Shown here piece after piece: positions 17,103 through 24,284 of a DNA stretch of 36,739 nt. Origin of the DNA: a virus; IMG/VR virus record IMGVR_UViG_3300033993_001957, positions 1-36,739 of that record; one strand, given 5' to 3'. The first letter of the stretch is position 1. Every line of letters starts with the position of its first letter. The position numbers were made by a program, and so were the translations under genes. The notes beneath the pieces are model-generated. The model saw only the letters and a program-made list of their open reading frames with translations, ran no database searches and was not told the DNA's origin.

Positions 17103-17274
17103 ACCTGTTCTTTTTGGATTCTCGTTCAGCCGCCTTCCACAAGCCCTCGCTGAATCCTGCGTGGCGACCGTGTGCGTGTCCTGTGGAGTACGCCCAACGG
17201 TAGAACCACACCTGAAAAGCGGTGAAAGCGGACAGTCCTGAAACGATAAGAGCAATGGTCTGTAGGTCTTCCAT
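17080..17274 (-). CDS. Small single-pass membrane protein
   Basis: The 64-aa product begins MEDLQTIALIVSGLSAF. It has one transmembrane stretch (about 6-25) and an amphipathic, basic C-terminus (GHAHGRHAGFSEGLWKAAER). The ATG at 17274 is chosen because the longer reading upstream runs into a Pro/Arg-rich, tRNA-flanking sequence. It is the last gene of the tRNA-bearing operon and overlaps the convergent gene by 23 nt. Function unknown. Confidence 0.55.
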   Translation of the reverse strand: MEDLQTIALIVSGLSAFTAFQVWFYRWAYSTGHAHGRHAGFSEGLWKAAERESKKNRFILTTNP

Positions 17275-17327
17275 ACTGGTATATTGGTGTGGGTAGAGGC
17301 TTGAACCGCGTCTTAACAATCAAAAAG

Positions 17328-17400
17328 TGGCGAAGGTTGGAATTGAACCAACGACTTATCCCGTATGAAAGGATTGTTCTGCCAACTGAACTACTTCGCC
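17328..17400 (-). tRNA. tRNA with CAT anticodon (Met, or Ile if lysidine-modified)
   Basis: Acceptor GGCGAAG pairs with CTTCGCC, discriminator A. The anticodon loop TTCATAC gives CAT, and the T-loop is TTCAATT. Whether it is elongator Met or an Ile2 needing lysidine cannot be decided by eye. CCA is not encoded. Confidence 0.9.
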
Positions 17401-17403
17401 AAA

Positions 17404-17475
17404 CTGGCTCGGATGGATTCGAACCATCAACCTATCCGTTAACAGCGGATCGCACTGCCGTTGTGCTACGAGCCA
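17404..17475 (-). tRNA. tRNA-Asn (GTT)
   Basis: Acceptor TGGCTCG pairs with CGAGCCA, discriminator G as usual for Asn. The anticodon loop CTGTTAA gives GTT, and the T-loop is TTCGAAT. Three nucleotides separate it from the CAT tRNA. Confidence 0.92.
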
Positions 17476-17479
17476 AAAG

Positions 17480-17566
17480 CGGGCAGGGAGGGATTCGAAC
17501 CCACGATGCGATTACTCGCATACAGCATTTCCAATGCTGCTCCTTCAACCGCTCGGACACCTGCCC
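17480..17566 (-). tRNA. tRNA-Ser (GGA)
   Basis: Acceptor GGGCAGG pairs with CCTGCCC, discriminator G. The anticodon loop TTGGAAA gives GGA. A long variable arm (ATGCGAGTAATCGCAT) marks a class II tRNA. Length 87 nt. Confidence 0.93.
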
Positions 17567-17572
17567 CGAAGT

Positions 17573-17737
17573 TCAGATGCCCTTTTCAGTCTTTACCCAA
17601 GCAGGAAGCCGATCAAAAGTTTCCAACTTGCGGAGCGTTTCCTTCTTGGCATTCAACAGAGCGGCTTGACGAGTCTTCTTGCGAGCCTCGTACTTGCGCT
17701 TGCGACGACGATTCAGTTCACGAAACTTGTTGACCAT
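17573..17737 (-). CDS. Small very basic protein within tRNA cluster
   Basis: The 54-aa product is Lys/Arg-rich (NKFRELNRRRKRKYEARKKT, then LLNAKKETLRKLETFD) and probably one or two helices that bind nucleic acid. The ATG at 17737 is preceded by AGGAGAATCGCA, a strong ribosome site, so the longer TTG-initiated reading is rejected. It lies between tRNA-Glu and tRNA-Ser in the same transcript. Unknown function. Confidence 0.7.
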   Translation of the reverse strand: MVNKFRELNRRRKRKYEARKKTRQAALLNAKKETLRKLETFDRLPAWVKTEKGI

Positions 17738-17759
17738 TGCGATTCTCCTGTTAGGCAAG

Positions 17760-17832
17760 TGAGCCTACGGGGATTCGAACCCCGATCAAGGGCTTGAAAG
17801 GCCCCTATCCTAAACCATTAGACGATAGGCCC
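17760..17832 (-). tRNA. tRNA-Glu (TTC)
   Basis: Acceptor GGGCCTA pairs with TAGGCTC (one G-T pair), discriminator A. The anticodon loop CTTTCAA gives TTC, and the T-loop is TTCGAAT. It follows the exported Gly-rich gene by 14 nt. Confidence 0.93.
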
Positions 17833-17846
17833 AGATTTGGGTCAGT

Positions 17847-18260
17847 TCAACGCACCCACGCCTGACCACAGCCGCCACCGTAGACCACGGGAGCAACCAC
17901 GACAGCAGGAGGATAACACGGATTGCCGTAACCACGAGTGAATGGCGAGTACGGCACATACGCAGGTGCACAGCCGCCGTAGTACGGCAGCACAGAAGGA
18001 GCAACCGCTCCACCGTAATAGCCACCGTAGCCACCGCCGTAGCCGTAGCCGTAACCGCTTCCGTATCCCACATTGATGCCACCACCAAGTGTGGTGTTGG
18101 TAATGGTAGTGTTTCCACCATAGGGACCGCTGATACTGGTGCGACTGTACGAGCCGCCAAAGCCCACACCAACAGAGCCACCGCTCCATTGGGCAGAAGC
18201 ACTGCTAGAAAAAGCGGAGAGCGAGAGGGCGGCAGAAACGATAAGAGACTTGAGGTTCAT
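17847..18260 (-). CDS. Exported Gly/Tyr-rich protein with signal peptide
   Basis: The 137-aa product has a clear Sec signal (MNLKSLIVSAALSLSAFSSS, then ASA before QWSGG, cleavage near residue 23). The mature part is dominated by Gly and Tyr, including repeated GYG units at about 70-90. It also has four Cys (GGCAPAY, NPCYPP, GGGCGQ region) that could form disulfides. The ATG at 18260 follows AAAGGAAACACATCT. An early promoter lies just upstream with a normal leader. Such a protein would end up in the periplasm or outside the cell; a role in envelope change or surface coating is a guess. Confidence 0.7.
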   Translation of the reverse strand: MNLKSLIVSAALSLSAFSSSASAQWSGGSVGVGFGGSYSRTSISGPYGGNTTITNTTLGGGINVGYGSGYGYGYGGGYGGYYGGAVAPSVLPYYGGCAPAYVPYSPFTRGYGNPCYPPAVVVAPVVYGGGCGQAWVR

Positions 18261-18282
18261 AGATGTGTTTCCTTTCACTACT

Positions 18283-18310
18283 ATATTACCATGTTTTAGT
18301 GTGATGTCAA
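18283..18310 (-). promoter_or_regulatory. Early sigma70-like promoter of exported Gly-rich gene
   Basis: TTGACA (18305-18310), 16 nt, TAATAT (18283-18288) on the minus strand. An upstream box CAAATATTCAGAAT begins 27 nt before TTGACA at 18337. The leader carries AAAGGAA, so this mRNA is not leaderless. Confidence 0.75.
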
Positions 18311-18314
18311 GACT

Positions 18315-18446
18315 TCAACGCGGATTCTGAATATTTGGTTTGGGTTTGCTGCACCCACAGCGTCCACCGTTCCGTATTTTTTGAACAGCATTTTTTAAGA
18401 GCAGACTTTTTAATTTGTCCCGAGACTGCTTGGGGTTTTTAGACAT
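18315..18446 (-). CDS. Small basic late protein (43 aa)
   Basis: I read this ORF directly: MSKNPKQSRDKLKSLLLKNA continues to a Cys-x-Cys (GRCGCSKPKP) and stops after 43 codons. AGGAG lies 4 nt before the ATG, and the late box CTAAATA (18460-18466) lies 4 nt before AGGAG. The early promoter of the next gene sits within and just after its 3' end. Lys/Arg-rich; function unknown. Confidence 0.65.
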   Translation of the reverse strand: MSKNPKQSRDKLKSLLLKNAVQKIRNGGRCGCSKPKPNIQNPR

Positions 18447-18459
18447 TTTGCTCCTAAAC

Positions 18460-18466
18460 TATTTAG
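18460..18466 (-). promoter_or_regulatory. Late promoter box with minimal leader
   Basis: CTAAATA-GTTT-AGGAG-CAAA-ATG on the minus strand. The box overlaps the stop codon of the upstream 285-aa gene. With T4-like spacing the mRNA would begin at or next to the ribosome site. Confidence 0.65.
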
Positions 18467-19320
18467 GAATTTTCGTTGTCTAAATCCTCAAAAATTGTGA
18501 TCCACTTGGGTTCTTCACCGCGACGCAGATACGCAGCCTTGGCAAATCCCCACTCTTCACGCTCTTGAATGCGGTAGCCTGCCTTGTGCTTTTTGGCGTA
18601 ACGCATGGCAGACTCTTTGTCTTCAAAGTACTCGTAGTTGCCTTCGTTGTCCATAGCACCAAACAGTCCACTTGAAGTTTTCCACACATCGCCAGGACGG
18701 TGCTTCTGTGCAGCAGCAGCACTCTCTCCGCTCTTATCGCTTTCACCGCCCTGTTGTTGTGGCTCGTCCTTGACATTGAACACAAACTTCTTGCCAGCGT
18801 GTGGTCCCTTACGCAACTGCGAGAAAAACTGTACAACCTTGTGCTTGGCAAGTTCAAGATTATTTTGCCCTTCCCCCTTCTTGAAACGCATCAGTACTTT
18901 GCCAATACCAGCACTTTCGTTGGTGCCAATGTAATAAAAGTCCTGATCGTTCTTGTACATGACCGAATGCTGCTTGTAGTGGCGACCCAACTTGACAATT
19001 TCTTCTTTCTTGATGTTGGGGATTAGCAGACTCAATTCCTCAACAACACCACCTTCTTCTTGATAGCCACCCTTCATCTCAATATACCCGTATCCCATGT
19101 CACGGACACGCTTCTTGAGGTCATCGTGGAGTTTCTTGTTCTCTTCTCGTGAGTTTTCGCCACGGAAAGCACTAACAATACCAAAATCCTTCTTGTCGTC
19201 TTCCACATACTGGAAAACGCGAGACAGTTTAGCCTCTACAATTGGAGTTTCACCCACTTCACGACGCGAAATCCACTCGTTTAGTCCGTTTTGGTCAAGG
19301 TATTGTGAAAACTTCTTCAT
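18463..19320 (-). CDS. Late protein with DUF3293-like N-terminal region
   Basis: In the 285-aa product, residues about 40-160 contain FGIVSAFRGENSREENKKLH, then YGYIEMKGGYQ followed by VVEELSLLIP, and GRHYKQHSVMYKND. The order (dispersed pair of helices, G-Y, E-x-S, K-Q-x-S-V) is reminiscent of DUF3293. A Gln/Ser/Ala-rich linker (about 195-215) precedes a C-terminal part with DVWKTSSGLFGAMDNEGNYE and a Lys/Arg-rich helix. A late box lies 31 nt upstream, and AGGAG precedes the ATG, so it is probably expressed late. Exact role unknown. Confidence 0.5.
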   Translation of the reverse strand: MKKFSQYLDQNGLNEWISRREVGETPIVEAKLSRVFQYVEDDKKDFGIVSAFRGENSREENKKLHDDLKKRVRDMGYGYIEMKGGYQEEGGVVEELSLLIPNIKKEEIVKLGRHYKQHSVMYKNDQDFYYIGTNESAGIGKVLMRFKKGEGQNNLELAKHKVVQFFSQLRKGPHAGKKFVFNVKDEPQQQGGESDKSGESAAAAQKHRPGDVWKTSSGLFGAMDNEGNYEYFEDKESAMRYAKKHKAGYRIQEREEWGFAKAAYLRRGEEPKWITIFEDLDNENS

Positions 19321-19741
19321 TTGTGTGCTTCTCCTGATGTGGTAATACTATATTTAGCGGCAGTAGACACTCGCCGTGCAGCATTACGCCCTCGTCAGTA
19401 GTGTACCAAATCTCCGAAAACGCTCCAACGCACCACGGCATGCACCTTTCGCATGGACGAGCCATCCGCATCTGTCCAAAACTGTTGAAACGGGCATTGA
19501 ACATCACCAAACCCCGTTCAGGAGCGTCCAATTTCAAAAATGCGTCCAATTCAGAGTGCATTTCTTCAAACATATACCCCTTTTCTTTGGCTTGGGGGTG
19601 AGTTTTGAAGCGGTTGCAGCCGATAGACACAATTCGCCCCTTGCGGAGAATGATGGAAATGTGCTTTTTCTGCCGTTTGATGTCCAAACACAGCGGATGG
19701 GCAATTTCCAACAGTCTTTGAATGCGTTTTGCGTTCATCAT
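19295..19741 (-). CDS. Cytidine/dCMP deaminase-like protein
   Basis: The 148-aa product has the two zinc motifs of the deaminase fold: HSELDAF near residue 63 (His and catalytic Glu) and RPCERCMPWC near residue 95 (PCxxC). Other segments, such as RKGRIVSIGCNRFKTHP before the first motif, match the usual strand before the active site. Such enzymes convert cytosine to uracil in nucleotides or RNA; the substrate is not evident. The start is uncertain: two adjacent ATGs (19741, 19738) follow a terminator T-run with no visible ribosome site. Its end overlaps the next gene by 26 nt. Confidence 0.7.
   Translation of the reverse strand: MMNAKRIQRLLEIAHPLCLDIKRQKKHISIILRKGRIVSIGCNRFKTHPQAKEKGYMFEEMHSELDAFLKLDAPERGLVMFNARFNSFGQMRMARPCERCMPWCVGAFSEIWYTTDEGVMLHGECLLPLNIVLPHQEKHTNEEVFTIP
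19351..19357 (-). promoter_or_regulatory. Late promoter box inside deaminase gene
   Basis: CTAAATATAG on the minus strand lies 31 nt before the ATG at 19320 and inside the upstream reading frame, so the 285-aa gene can be transcribed separately late in infection. Confidence 0.6.
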
Positions 19742-19751
19742 ACAAAAAGAC

Positions 19752-19775
19752 GGCAAGAGGCGTTAGCCCCTTGCC
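19752..19775 (-). terminator. Intrinsic terminator before deaminase gene
   Basis: GGCAAG and GGC arms (19752-19761), loop GTTA, then GCC and CTTGCC arms (19766-19775) with one mismatch. On the minus strand the hairpin is followed by GTCTTTTT. It ends the membrane-protein transcript, and the deaminase ATG follows directly. Confidence 0.7.
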
Positions 19776-19790
19776 GCCCAAAATGTGAAA

Positions 19791-20177
19791 TCAGAGAGCC
19801 TTGCAGCAGGTATCGGTCTTGGAGCAGTCGGCATCACGCTCAATCCGCTCAAGTTCACGAAAAACAATGTTGTACTCTGAATCAATGCGACGAGCAATCT
19901 TCTCATTCTCATCGTCAATGTACCGATACGCAGCCTCAACATCACGACCACGCTCACTCATTTCGCTCTGAATCGCATCAAATGCGTGGTCAATGCTCTG
20001 CTTCTGACTAGCGAGAACATAGAACACCACCGTGGTGCACAGGAAACTGTAGAACGCAAGGAAAGTCTCCGCAGCGTTCATGCTTTCCCCACCCTTCGCC
20101 CCAAACCACCAAAAACCACCAAAACCAATCACGCTCACTAGAGCGTAAGTGCTGAAAATCGAAGTCTTGTTACGCAT
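19791..20177 (-). CDS. Membrane protein with two helices and cytosolic coiled coil
   Basis: The 128-aa product has two hydrophobic helices (about 7-25 and 36-58, with GFGGFWWFGAKGG between) followed by a charged helix rich in Glu/Arg (about 66-118) and a Cys-rich end (CSKTDTCCKAL). The ATG at 20177 follows AAAGGAG, so the longer reading is rejected. The plan resembles small holin-like or spanin-like phage membrane proteins, but the polar C-terminal coiled coil makes lysis function only one option. A 14-bp hairpin lies upstream. Confidence 0.6.
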   Translation of the reverse strand: MRNKTSIFSTYALVSVIGFGGFWWFGAKGGESMNAAETFLAFYSFLCTTVVFYVLASQKQSIDHAFDAIQSEMSERGRDVEAAYRYIDDENEKIARRIDSEYNIVFRELERIERDADCSKTDTCCKAL

Positions 20178-20222
20178 GCTCAATCTCCTTTTGAATTTGT
20201 TGTGAGTCTGAAAACACCTGAA

Positions 20223-20262
20223 GGGTGGGTGTGTGGAGAATTTAGCAGCCACACACCCACCC
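20223..20262. terminator. Strong GC-rich hairpin (attenuator or terminator)
   Basis: Perfect 14-bp stem (GGGTGGGTGTGTGG with CCACACACCCACCC) and a 12-nt loop between the 85-aa and 128-aa genes. There is no long T-run, so it may be a pause/attenuator or an RNA end-protecting hairpin. Confidence 0.55.
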
Positions 20263-20286
20263 ACCTGATGTCAGTTACGCCTGAAA

Positions 20287-20544
20287 TTAGGCGGGGATGA
20301 CGGACACGCTGGTGTTCGCCATGCCGCGACCGAGACGCTCAGTCCAACGGTCGAGCAGGATCGCCACACCGCTCTGGGTGCAGTCGAAGGTGTAGTTGCG
20401 AACACGCTCACCCACCTTGCTGGTGCTGTCGATCAGGTCGATGTTCTGACCGCTCAGATCGGCGGCAAAAGTATCGAACTTGTTCTTGCGACCATTGCCA
20501 TAGAGGCTGACGCGAACGGTGACGGTGTAGTTACGAGTCTTCAT
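20287..20544 (-). CDS. Small early protein, unknown
   Basis: The 85-aa product begins MKTRNYTVTVRVSLYGNGRK, is beta-patterned at the N-terminus, and ends with LGRGMANTSVSVIPA. A central sequence DLIDSTSKVGERVRNYTFDC repeats the RNYT idea of the start. GGAGA lies 8 nt before the ATG at 20544. A strong early promoter (TTGACA-N16-TATACT at 20629-20656) precedes it with an 80-nt leader. No family recognised. Confidence 0.6.
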   Translation of the reverse strand: MKTRNYTVTVRVSLYGNGRKNKFDTFAADLSGQNIDLIDSTSKVGERVRNYTFDCTQSGVAILLDRWTERLGRGMANTSVSVIPA

Positions 20545-20628
20545 AGTGAAATCTCCGAAAAGCGGGCTTGTGATTAGAAGAGCCGTGGATGCTGCCCGTA
20601 AGCATCGTTGGCTGACTTGTACTCCCAT

Positions 20629-20656
20629 AGTATAGCGTCTGTTGGCGTGATGTCAA
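20629..20656 (-). promoter_or_regulatory. Early sigma70-like promoter
   Basis: TTGACA (20651-20656), exactly 16 nt, TATACT (20629-20634). The upstream box CAAATATAGAAAA begins 27 nt before TTGACA (20683). It lies just after the purA-like gene and drives the 85-aa and membrane-protein genes. Confidence 0.85.
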
Positions 20657-20698
20657 TACCCTTGGGAGAGTTTTCTATATTTGTTTTGAGTACTTGAA

Positions 20699-21691
20699 TC
20701 AAATAGTCTCGGCGTTGCCCGACCACTTGATGTCGTGCAGGTATTCAAGATTTGCAGTAATTAGTTCACTAGTAATAAATGCCTGCATTTCAGAAAAACT
20801 CTTAAATTCACGCAGACAACCGCTGCTGTAAACTTTAAACAATCCCAAAGTTTTAAGCACATCGCATTTATTGATTACCAACTCCGTGCAACCTGATACT
20901 TGAACGGATTGCTTCAGGAAATCAAGATTCAACCAATTTACCAATCGCTTACGCCCTGTGGTTGAACCGTATTCACCACCCAATTCAATAATTCTGTTCA
21001 GCGCAGGATCGTCCCACAGGGATTCAGAGAACAGCGGATCAACACCACTCTTGGTGTCGTATGCTTTTGCAACTCCGATCAGACGCTTAATTTTCTGTGT
21101 GGGAAATCCAAGAGAGCAAGCACCGTAAGGCATGGTTGTGCTGCTTGTCACATACGGGTAATCGCCGTAGTCAATATCCAACCACACGCTCTGTGCGCCT
21201 TCACACAGCACCTTGCCGTCCAATTCTCCGTCCCACAGCCATTGGGATTCAAACACATCAACTGCTCGCTTGCCGCAGCGAATCATCTTGTCTGAATAGC
21301 ACGGTGCAATACCCTGCCCTGTGGTTCCAAGATGCCCCAAGTGCCGCTTGTCGTAATCAATGTGTGCTTCGGTAATGATATGTGCAGCAGGAGAAATCTT
21401 TACAAGTGAAGTATCAAACCCTTCGCTGCGAAGATACCGAATCTCTTTGAAAAACTTGTCCGTATTTATTACACAACCTGCACCAATCACACACCGCTTG
21501 CCTGCAAAAATGCCTGAAGGAATAATATGGGTCTTGTGCTTCTTGCCGTTTACCCATACGGTGTGTCCTGCGTTTGGTCCGCCGTTCCATCGGCACACCC
21601 AATCGTATTTGGGGGCAAGAGCAGCGGCAATCTTTCCCTTGCCTTCATCGCCCCACGCAAGACCGTATACCACATCAACGGTTTCAATCAT
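20699..21691 (-). CDS. purA: Adenylosuccinate synthetase (short phage PurA)
   Basis: The 330-aa product makes adenylosuccinate from IMP, Asp and GTP. It shows WGDEGKGK (about 13-20), which keeps the catalytic Asp that is changed to Ser in PurZ of 2-aminoadenine phages. It also shows NGGPNAGHTVWVNG, THIIPSGI, LGTTGQGIAPCYSDK, CEGAQSVWLDIDYGDYPYVTSS and GEYGSTTGRKRL. Bacterial PurA is about 430 aa, so this is about 100 residues shorter, mainly in the C-terminal half, similar in size to archaeal and PurZ-type enzymes. It ends an operon that also encodes GMP reductase. Start overlaps the upstream stop (ATGA). Confidence 0.93.
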   Translation of the reverse strand: MIETVDVVYGLAWGDEGKGKIAAALAPKYDWVCRWNGGPNAGHTVWVNGKKHKTHIIPSGIFAGKRCVIGAGCVINTDKFFKEIRYLRSEGFDTSLVKISPAAHIITEAHIDYDKRHLGHLGTTGQGIAPCYSDKMIRCGKRAVDVFESQWLWDGELDGKVLCEGAQSVWLDIDYGDYPYVTSSTTMPYGACSLGFPTQKIKRLIGVAKAYDTKSGVDPLFSESLWDDPALNRIIELGGEYGSTTGRKRLVNWLNLDFLKQSVQVSGCTELVINKCDVLKTLGLFKVYSSGCLREFKSFSEMQAFITSELITANLEYLHDIKWSGNAETI

Positions 21692-22068
21692 TGTAGCCCC
21701 AACTCCTCGTCAAGTTCCGCTAGACGCTTCATTGCGTCTTGACCGTTCTTGTATCGTTCTGCTGCTGAATCCAAATTGGGTTCTGCGTCTTCCAAATACT
21801 CTATCTGTATTGGCTCGCCGTTATCAAACACAAATACGGGACGCTCATACGCTTCTAACATTCCTCTAATGCGAGCGTAGTCTGCCTTGACTGCATCAAA
21901 CGCTGCTGCAAGATCGGAGTAGTGTGTTTTTGCTGCGTCTATTCGGTCGGCTACAGCAAACAGATTTACACCTTCGGGCAGATACTTGCCGTCAATATTG
22001 TAATCGTTTTGTGCAAGGTAACGCAAAAATTCTGCGTCGCCCAATTCTGTGTAAGGGTTTTCGCTCAT
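21688..22068 (-). CDS. Small acidic early protein, unknown
   Basis: The 126-aa product begins MSENPYTELGDAEFLRYLAQ and is helical and acidic. It has ADRIDAAKTHYSDLAAAFDA in the middle, and ends in a Leu/Glu helix (AMKRLAELDEELGLQ). GGAGA precedes the ATG. It is translationally coupled to purA downstream and separated from tRNA-Lys upstream by 16 nt. A partner or regulator of the purine genes is only suggested by position. Confidence 0.6.
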   Translation of the reverse strand: MSENPYTELGDAEFLRYLAQNDYNIDGKYLPEGVNLFAVADRIDAAKTHYSDLAAAFDAVKADYARIRGMLEAYERPVFVFDNGEPIQIEYLEDAEPNLDSAAERYKNGQDAMKRLAELDEELGLQ

Positions 22069-22084
22069 AGTAATCTCCGTTTAG

Positions 22085-22157
22085 TGCCCCCAGCAGGACT
22101 TGAACCTGCAACCTACGAATTAAAAGTTCGCTACTCTACCAATTGAGTTATGGAGGC
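22085..22157 (-). tRNA. tRNA-Lys (TTT)
   Basis: Acceptor GCCTCCA pairs with TGGGGGC (one T-G pair), discriminator A. The anticodon loop CTTTTAA gives TTT, and the T-loop is TTCAAGT. It lies inside a protein-coding operon. Confidence 0.92.
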
Positions 22158-22166
22158 TGAATGTCT

Positions 22167-22379
22167 TTAGAACAGGCTAGGCTGTTGTGAATCCTTTTCC
22201 ACCTGAACACGCACACGCAGATCGTCCAGTGCATCAGTCAACTTGAAAATCAAGTTTTCTAGTTCTGCAAGGGTGTAACTGTCCACCATCTCAATGGTGT
22301 CTACACCAAAAATTGCCATGCACGGCTTGTTGCCCTTGTGAGGATTCCGAACAATCTGTGTCTTGAAATGATTATCCAT
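22167..22379 (-). CDS. Small early protein, unknown
   Basis: The 70-aa product is MDNHFKTQIVRNPHKGNKPC followed by beta and then a helix ending in a charged tail (LENLIFKLTDALDDLRVRVQ). The ATG at 22379 follows AAGGAGAACACCA, the same leader as the upstream gene, so the longer reading is rejected. It overlaps the upstream gene's end by 8 nt. No family recognised. Confidence 0.55.
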   Translation of the reverse strand: MDNHFKTQIVRNPHKGNKPCMAIFGVDTIEMVDSYTLAELENLIFKLTDALDDLRVRVQVEKDSQQPSLF

Positions 22380-22623
22380 TGGTGTTCTCCTTGTAGCAAT
22401 CCCATTCACGGGAATCTGCAATTTCATACACTTCCTTCATGTCATGTGGATATGAAGTGGAACGGAACTGACAGATTTCCCTACGAGCCTCGTCACGCTC
22501 CTTGCGGAGGCGTTCAATCTCAACAATCGCTTCATCAATGTTTGTGAAGTCGCTGTCGTTGTACGGTCTACCGTCCATCATCAGATCGGACAGTTCGGTA
22601 AGTCTTTCAATGATGTCACTCAT
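22372..22623 (-). CDS. Small early protein with charged helix
   Basis: The 83-aa product begins MSDIIERLTELSDLMMDGRP. It contains AIVEIERLRKERDEARREIC, a helix pattern frequent in small phage early proteins. It ends ADSREWDCYKENTNG. The ribosome site AAGGAGAACACCA before its ATG is identical to that of the next gene. It overlaps the upstream gene by 8 nt. Function unknown. Confidence 0.6.
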   Translation of the reverse strand: MSDIIERLTELSDLMMDGRPYNDSDFTNIDEAIVEIERLRKERDEARREICQFRSTSYPHDMKEVYEIADSREWDCYKENTNG

Positions 22624-22879
22624 TGGTGTTCTCCTTGTTTAGCCACTTGTGTCTAGCAACCAATCCAAATTCTTGCCTGATGGGCTTGCCTTCACGAAAC
22701 GCTTCCATCATGTCCATCAGGAACATTGTAGTGTGTTCGTTTCCCGAAATCAAGACCTCATCGTGAAGAATCTCAAACATGTCTATAAGTGCATTCAGAG
22801 TAACAGGGTAACGCTCATCATTGTGGTGGTGATACCACACAGGCTTATTTTTTGTTTTCTTCTGCACAGGCTTCTTCAT
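22616..22879 (-). CDS. Small early protein, unknown
   Basis: The 87-aa product begins MKKPVQKKTKNKPVWYHHHN with a basic N-terminus, then a helical core (LNALIDMFEILHDEVLISGN and TTMFLMDMMEAFREGKP). The ATG at 22879 overlaps the stop of the upstream gene (ATGA), which fixes the start. No family recognised. Confidence 0.55.
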   Translation of the reverse strand: MKKPVQKKTKNKPVWYHHHNDERYPVTLNALIDMFEILHDEVLISGNEHTTMFLMDMMEAFREGKPIRQEFGLVARHKWLNKENTNE

Positions 22880-23130
22880 CGCTTGAACAGATACTTTAGT
22901 CTGCTCCAAAAGTTTTGATACGGAGGAAATCCTAAAACTCCACGCTTCAGACTGTCTTGCCACCCACACCCATCAGTTGCTCGGGTATATTTCAGAATAG
23001 TTGCGGGCGGATACCGATCACTTATTTCTCGCCACGCATGGCATTCATCAGACAGGATACGAACCTGCCGCAGCAGTTCTTCCTGCCGTTCCAAAAACCG
23101 CTCTTGGCATTGGCGGTCGCACAGGCACAT
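22876..23130 (-). CDS. Small Cys-rich early protein
   Basis: The 84-aa product begins [20 protein letters not shown], with three Cys in the first eight residues plus DECHAW and DGCGW later, so zinc binding is possible. The ATG at 23130 overlaps the stop of GMP reductase (TAATG), giving coupled translation. The C-terminus is basic (FWSRLKYLFKR). No family recognised. Confidence 0.55.
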   Translation of the reverse strand: MCLCDRQCQERFLERQEELLRQVRILSDECHAWREISDRYPPATILKYTRATDGCGWQDSLKRGVLGFPPYQNFWSRLKYLFKR

Positions 23131-24188
23131 TAGCCGTTGCCCCACACAGTATTGAGTTGACGGTTTACGCGAATGAAAGTTGTGCACTTGCTCAAGTCCT
23201 TGAGACGAGACGCACCCACATAGGTACACGCAGACCGCACACCGCCAAGAATCTGCTGCATGACTCCATCCACAGCACCCACATGGGGCACCACAACCCG
23301 CTTACCCTCTGCTGCACGATAGGTGGCAACGCCTCCCGAATACTTGTTCATGGCTTCTGCGGAACTCATTCCGTAGAACACCTTGCCGTCCTCGGTTTCC
23401 TCGCCTGCGGCTTCATCCGTTCCCGCAAACATACCACCAATCATAACAAAGTCCGCACCCGCTCCAAATGCCTTGGCTACATCTCCTGGACAGGTGCACC
23501 CACCGTCCGAAAGCACATAGCCACCTAGTCCGTGTGCGGCATCAGCACACTCCATTATGCACGACAGTTGCGGGTAGCCAACACCTGCAACCTTTCGCGT
23601 CGTGCAGACTGATCCTGGACCGATCCCGATCTTGACAATATTTGCACCTGCCAAAATCAGGGCTTCGGTCATTTCTCGTGTCACCACATTGCCTGCAATC
23701 AGGATATGGTTGGGGAAAGTCTTGCGAACAAACTCCACATACTGCACAAACTTTTCCGTGTATCCGTTTGCCACATCAATACAGATAAATTGAATGTGGC
23801 GATGGGCATCAAGCACACTCTGTGCCTTTTGCAATTCGTTCATGTTGGAATTGGCATCACCCATGCCCATTGTGTACACCACACCACATTGCCCCGAATT
23901 GTTTCGGAGCCACCAAGACATTTTCGTGTCCCACTCGTCCTTGGTGTAGTACTTGTGAACAGCACATAACGCTCCGTGTGCCTGTAGAGCAGTTGCCATT
24001 TCAAATGTTCCAATGGTATCCATGTTGGATGCCATGATGGGCACACCACTCCACAAAACTTCTCCGCTGTGGGTCTTGAACTTGAAAGTGCGATTCAGAT
24101 TCACTTTGCTTCGGCTATCCAATGTAGACCGCTTGGGGCGAATCAGCACATCAGCAAAATCCAACTTGATATCGTCTTCAATCTTCAT
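23130..24188 (-). CDS. guaC: GMP reductase
   Basis: The 352-aa product converts GMP to IMP with NADPH, releasing ammonia. It has [20 protein letters not shown] near residue 10, [18 protein letters not shown] near 48, and the catalytic loop [20 protein letters not shown] with Cys at about 188. The phosphate loop around [20 protein letters not shown] and the [14 protein letters not shown] flap are also present. The length fits E. coli GuaC (347 aa). IMP dehydrogenase shares this fold, but the lack of a CBS domain and the short length favour GMP reductase. AAAGGAG precedes the ATG. It lies 18 nt after tRNA-Gly and shares an operon with purA. Confidence 0.92.
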   Translation of the reverse strand: MKIEDDIKLDFADVLIRPKRSTLDSRSKVNLNRTFKFKTHSGEVLWSGVPIMASNMDTIGTFEMATALQAHGALCAVHKYYTKDEWDTKMSWWLRNNSGQCGVVYTMGMGDANSNMNELQKAQSVLDAHRHIQFICIDVANGYTEKFVQYVEFVRKTFPNHILIAGNVVTREMTEALILAGANIVKIGIGPGSVCTTRKVAGVGYPQLSCIMECADAAHGLGGYVLSDGGCTCPGDVAKAFGAGADFVMIGGMFAGTDEAAGEETEDGKVFYGMSSAEAMNKYSGGVATYRAAEGKRVVVPHVGAVDGVMQQILGGVRSACTYVGASRLKDLSKCTTFIRVNRQLNTVWGNG

Positions 24189-24206
24189 GGTGTACTCCTT
24201 TCACAA

Positions 24207-24278
24207 TGCGGGTTGGGAGAATCGAACTCCCGTGACGGGTTTGGAAAACCCGCGTAATAGCCTCTATACGAAACCCGC
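24207..24278 (-). tRNA. tRNA-Gly (TCC)
   Basis: Acceptor GCGGGTT pairs with AACCCGC, discriminator A. The anticodon loop TTTCCAA gives TCC, and the T-loop is TTCGATT. Located inside the purine operon. Confidence 0.92.
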
Positions 24279-24284
24279 AAGTAC

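Noticed and set aside
20699-21691. PurZ (2-aminoadenine pathway) instead of PurA
   Set aside because: The motif reads WGDEGKGK with the catalytic Asp present; PurZ enzymes have Ser there. No dATP-hydrolase or DUF550-type partner gene is seen in the window, although one could lie outside.
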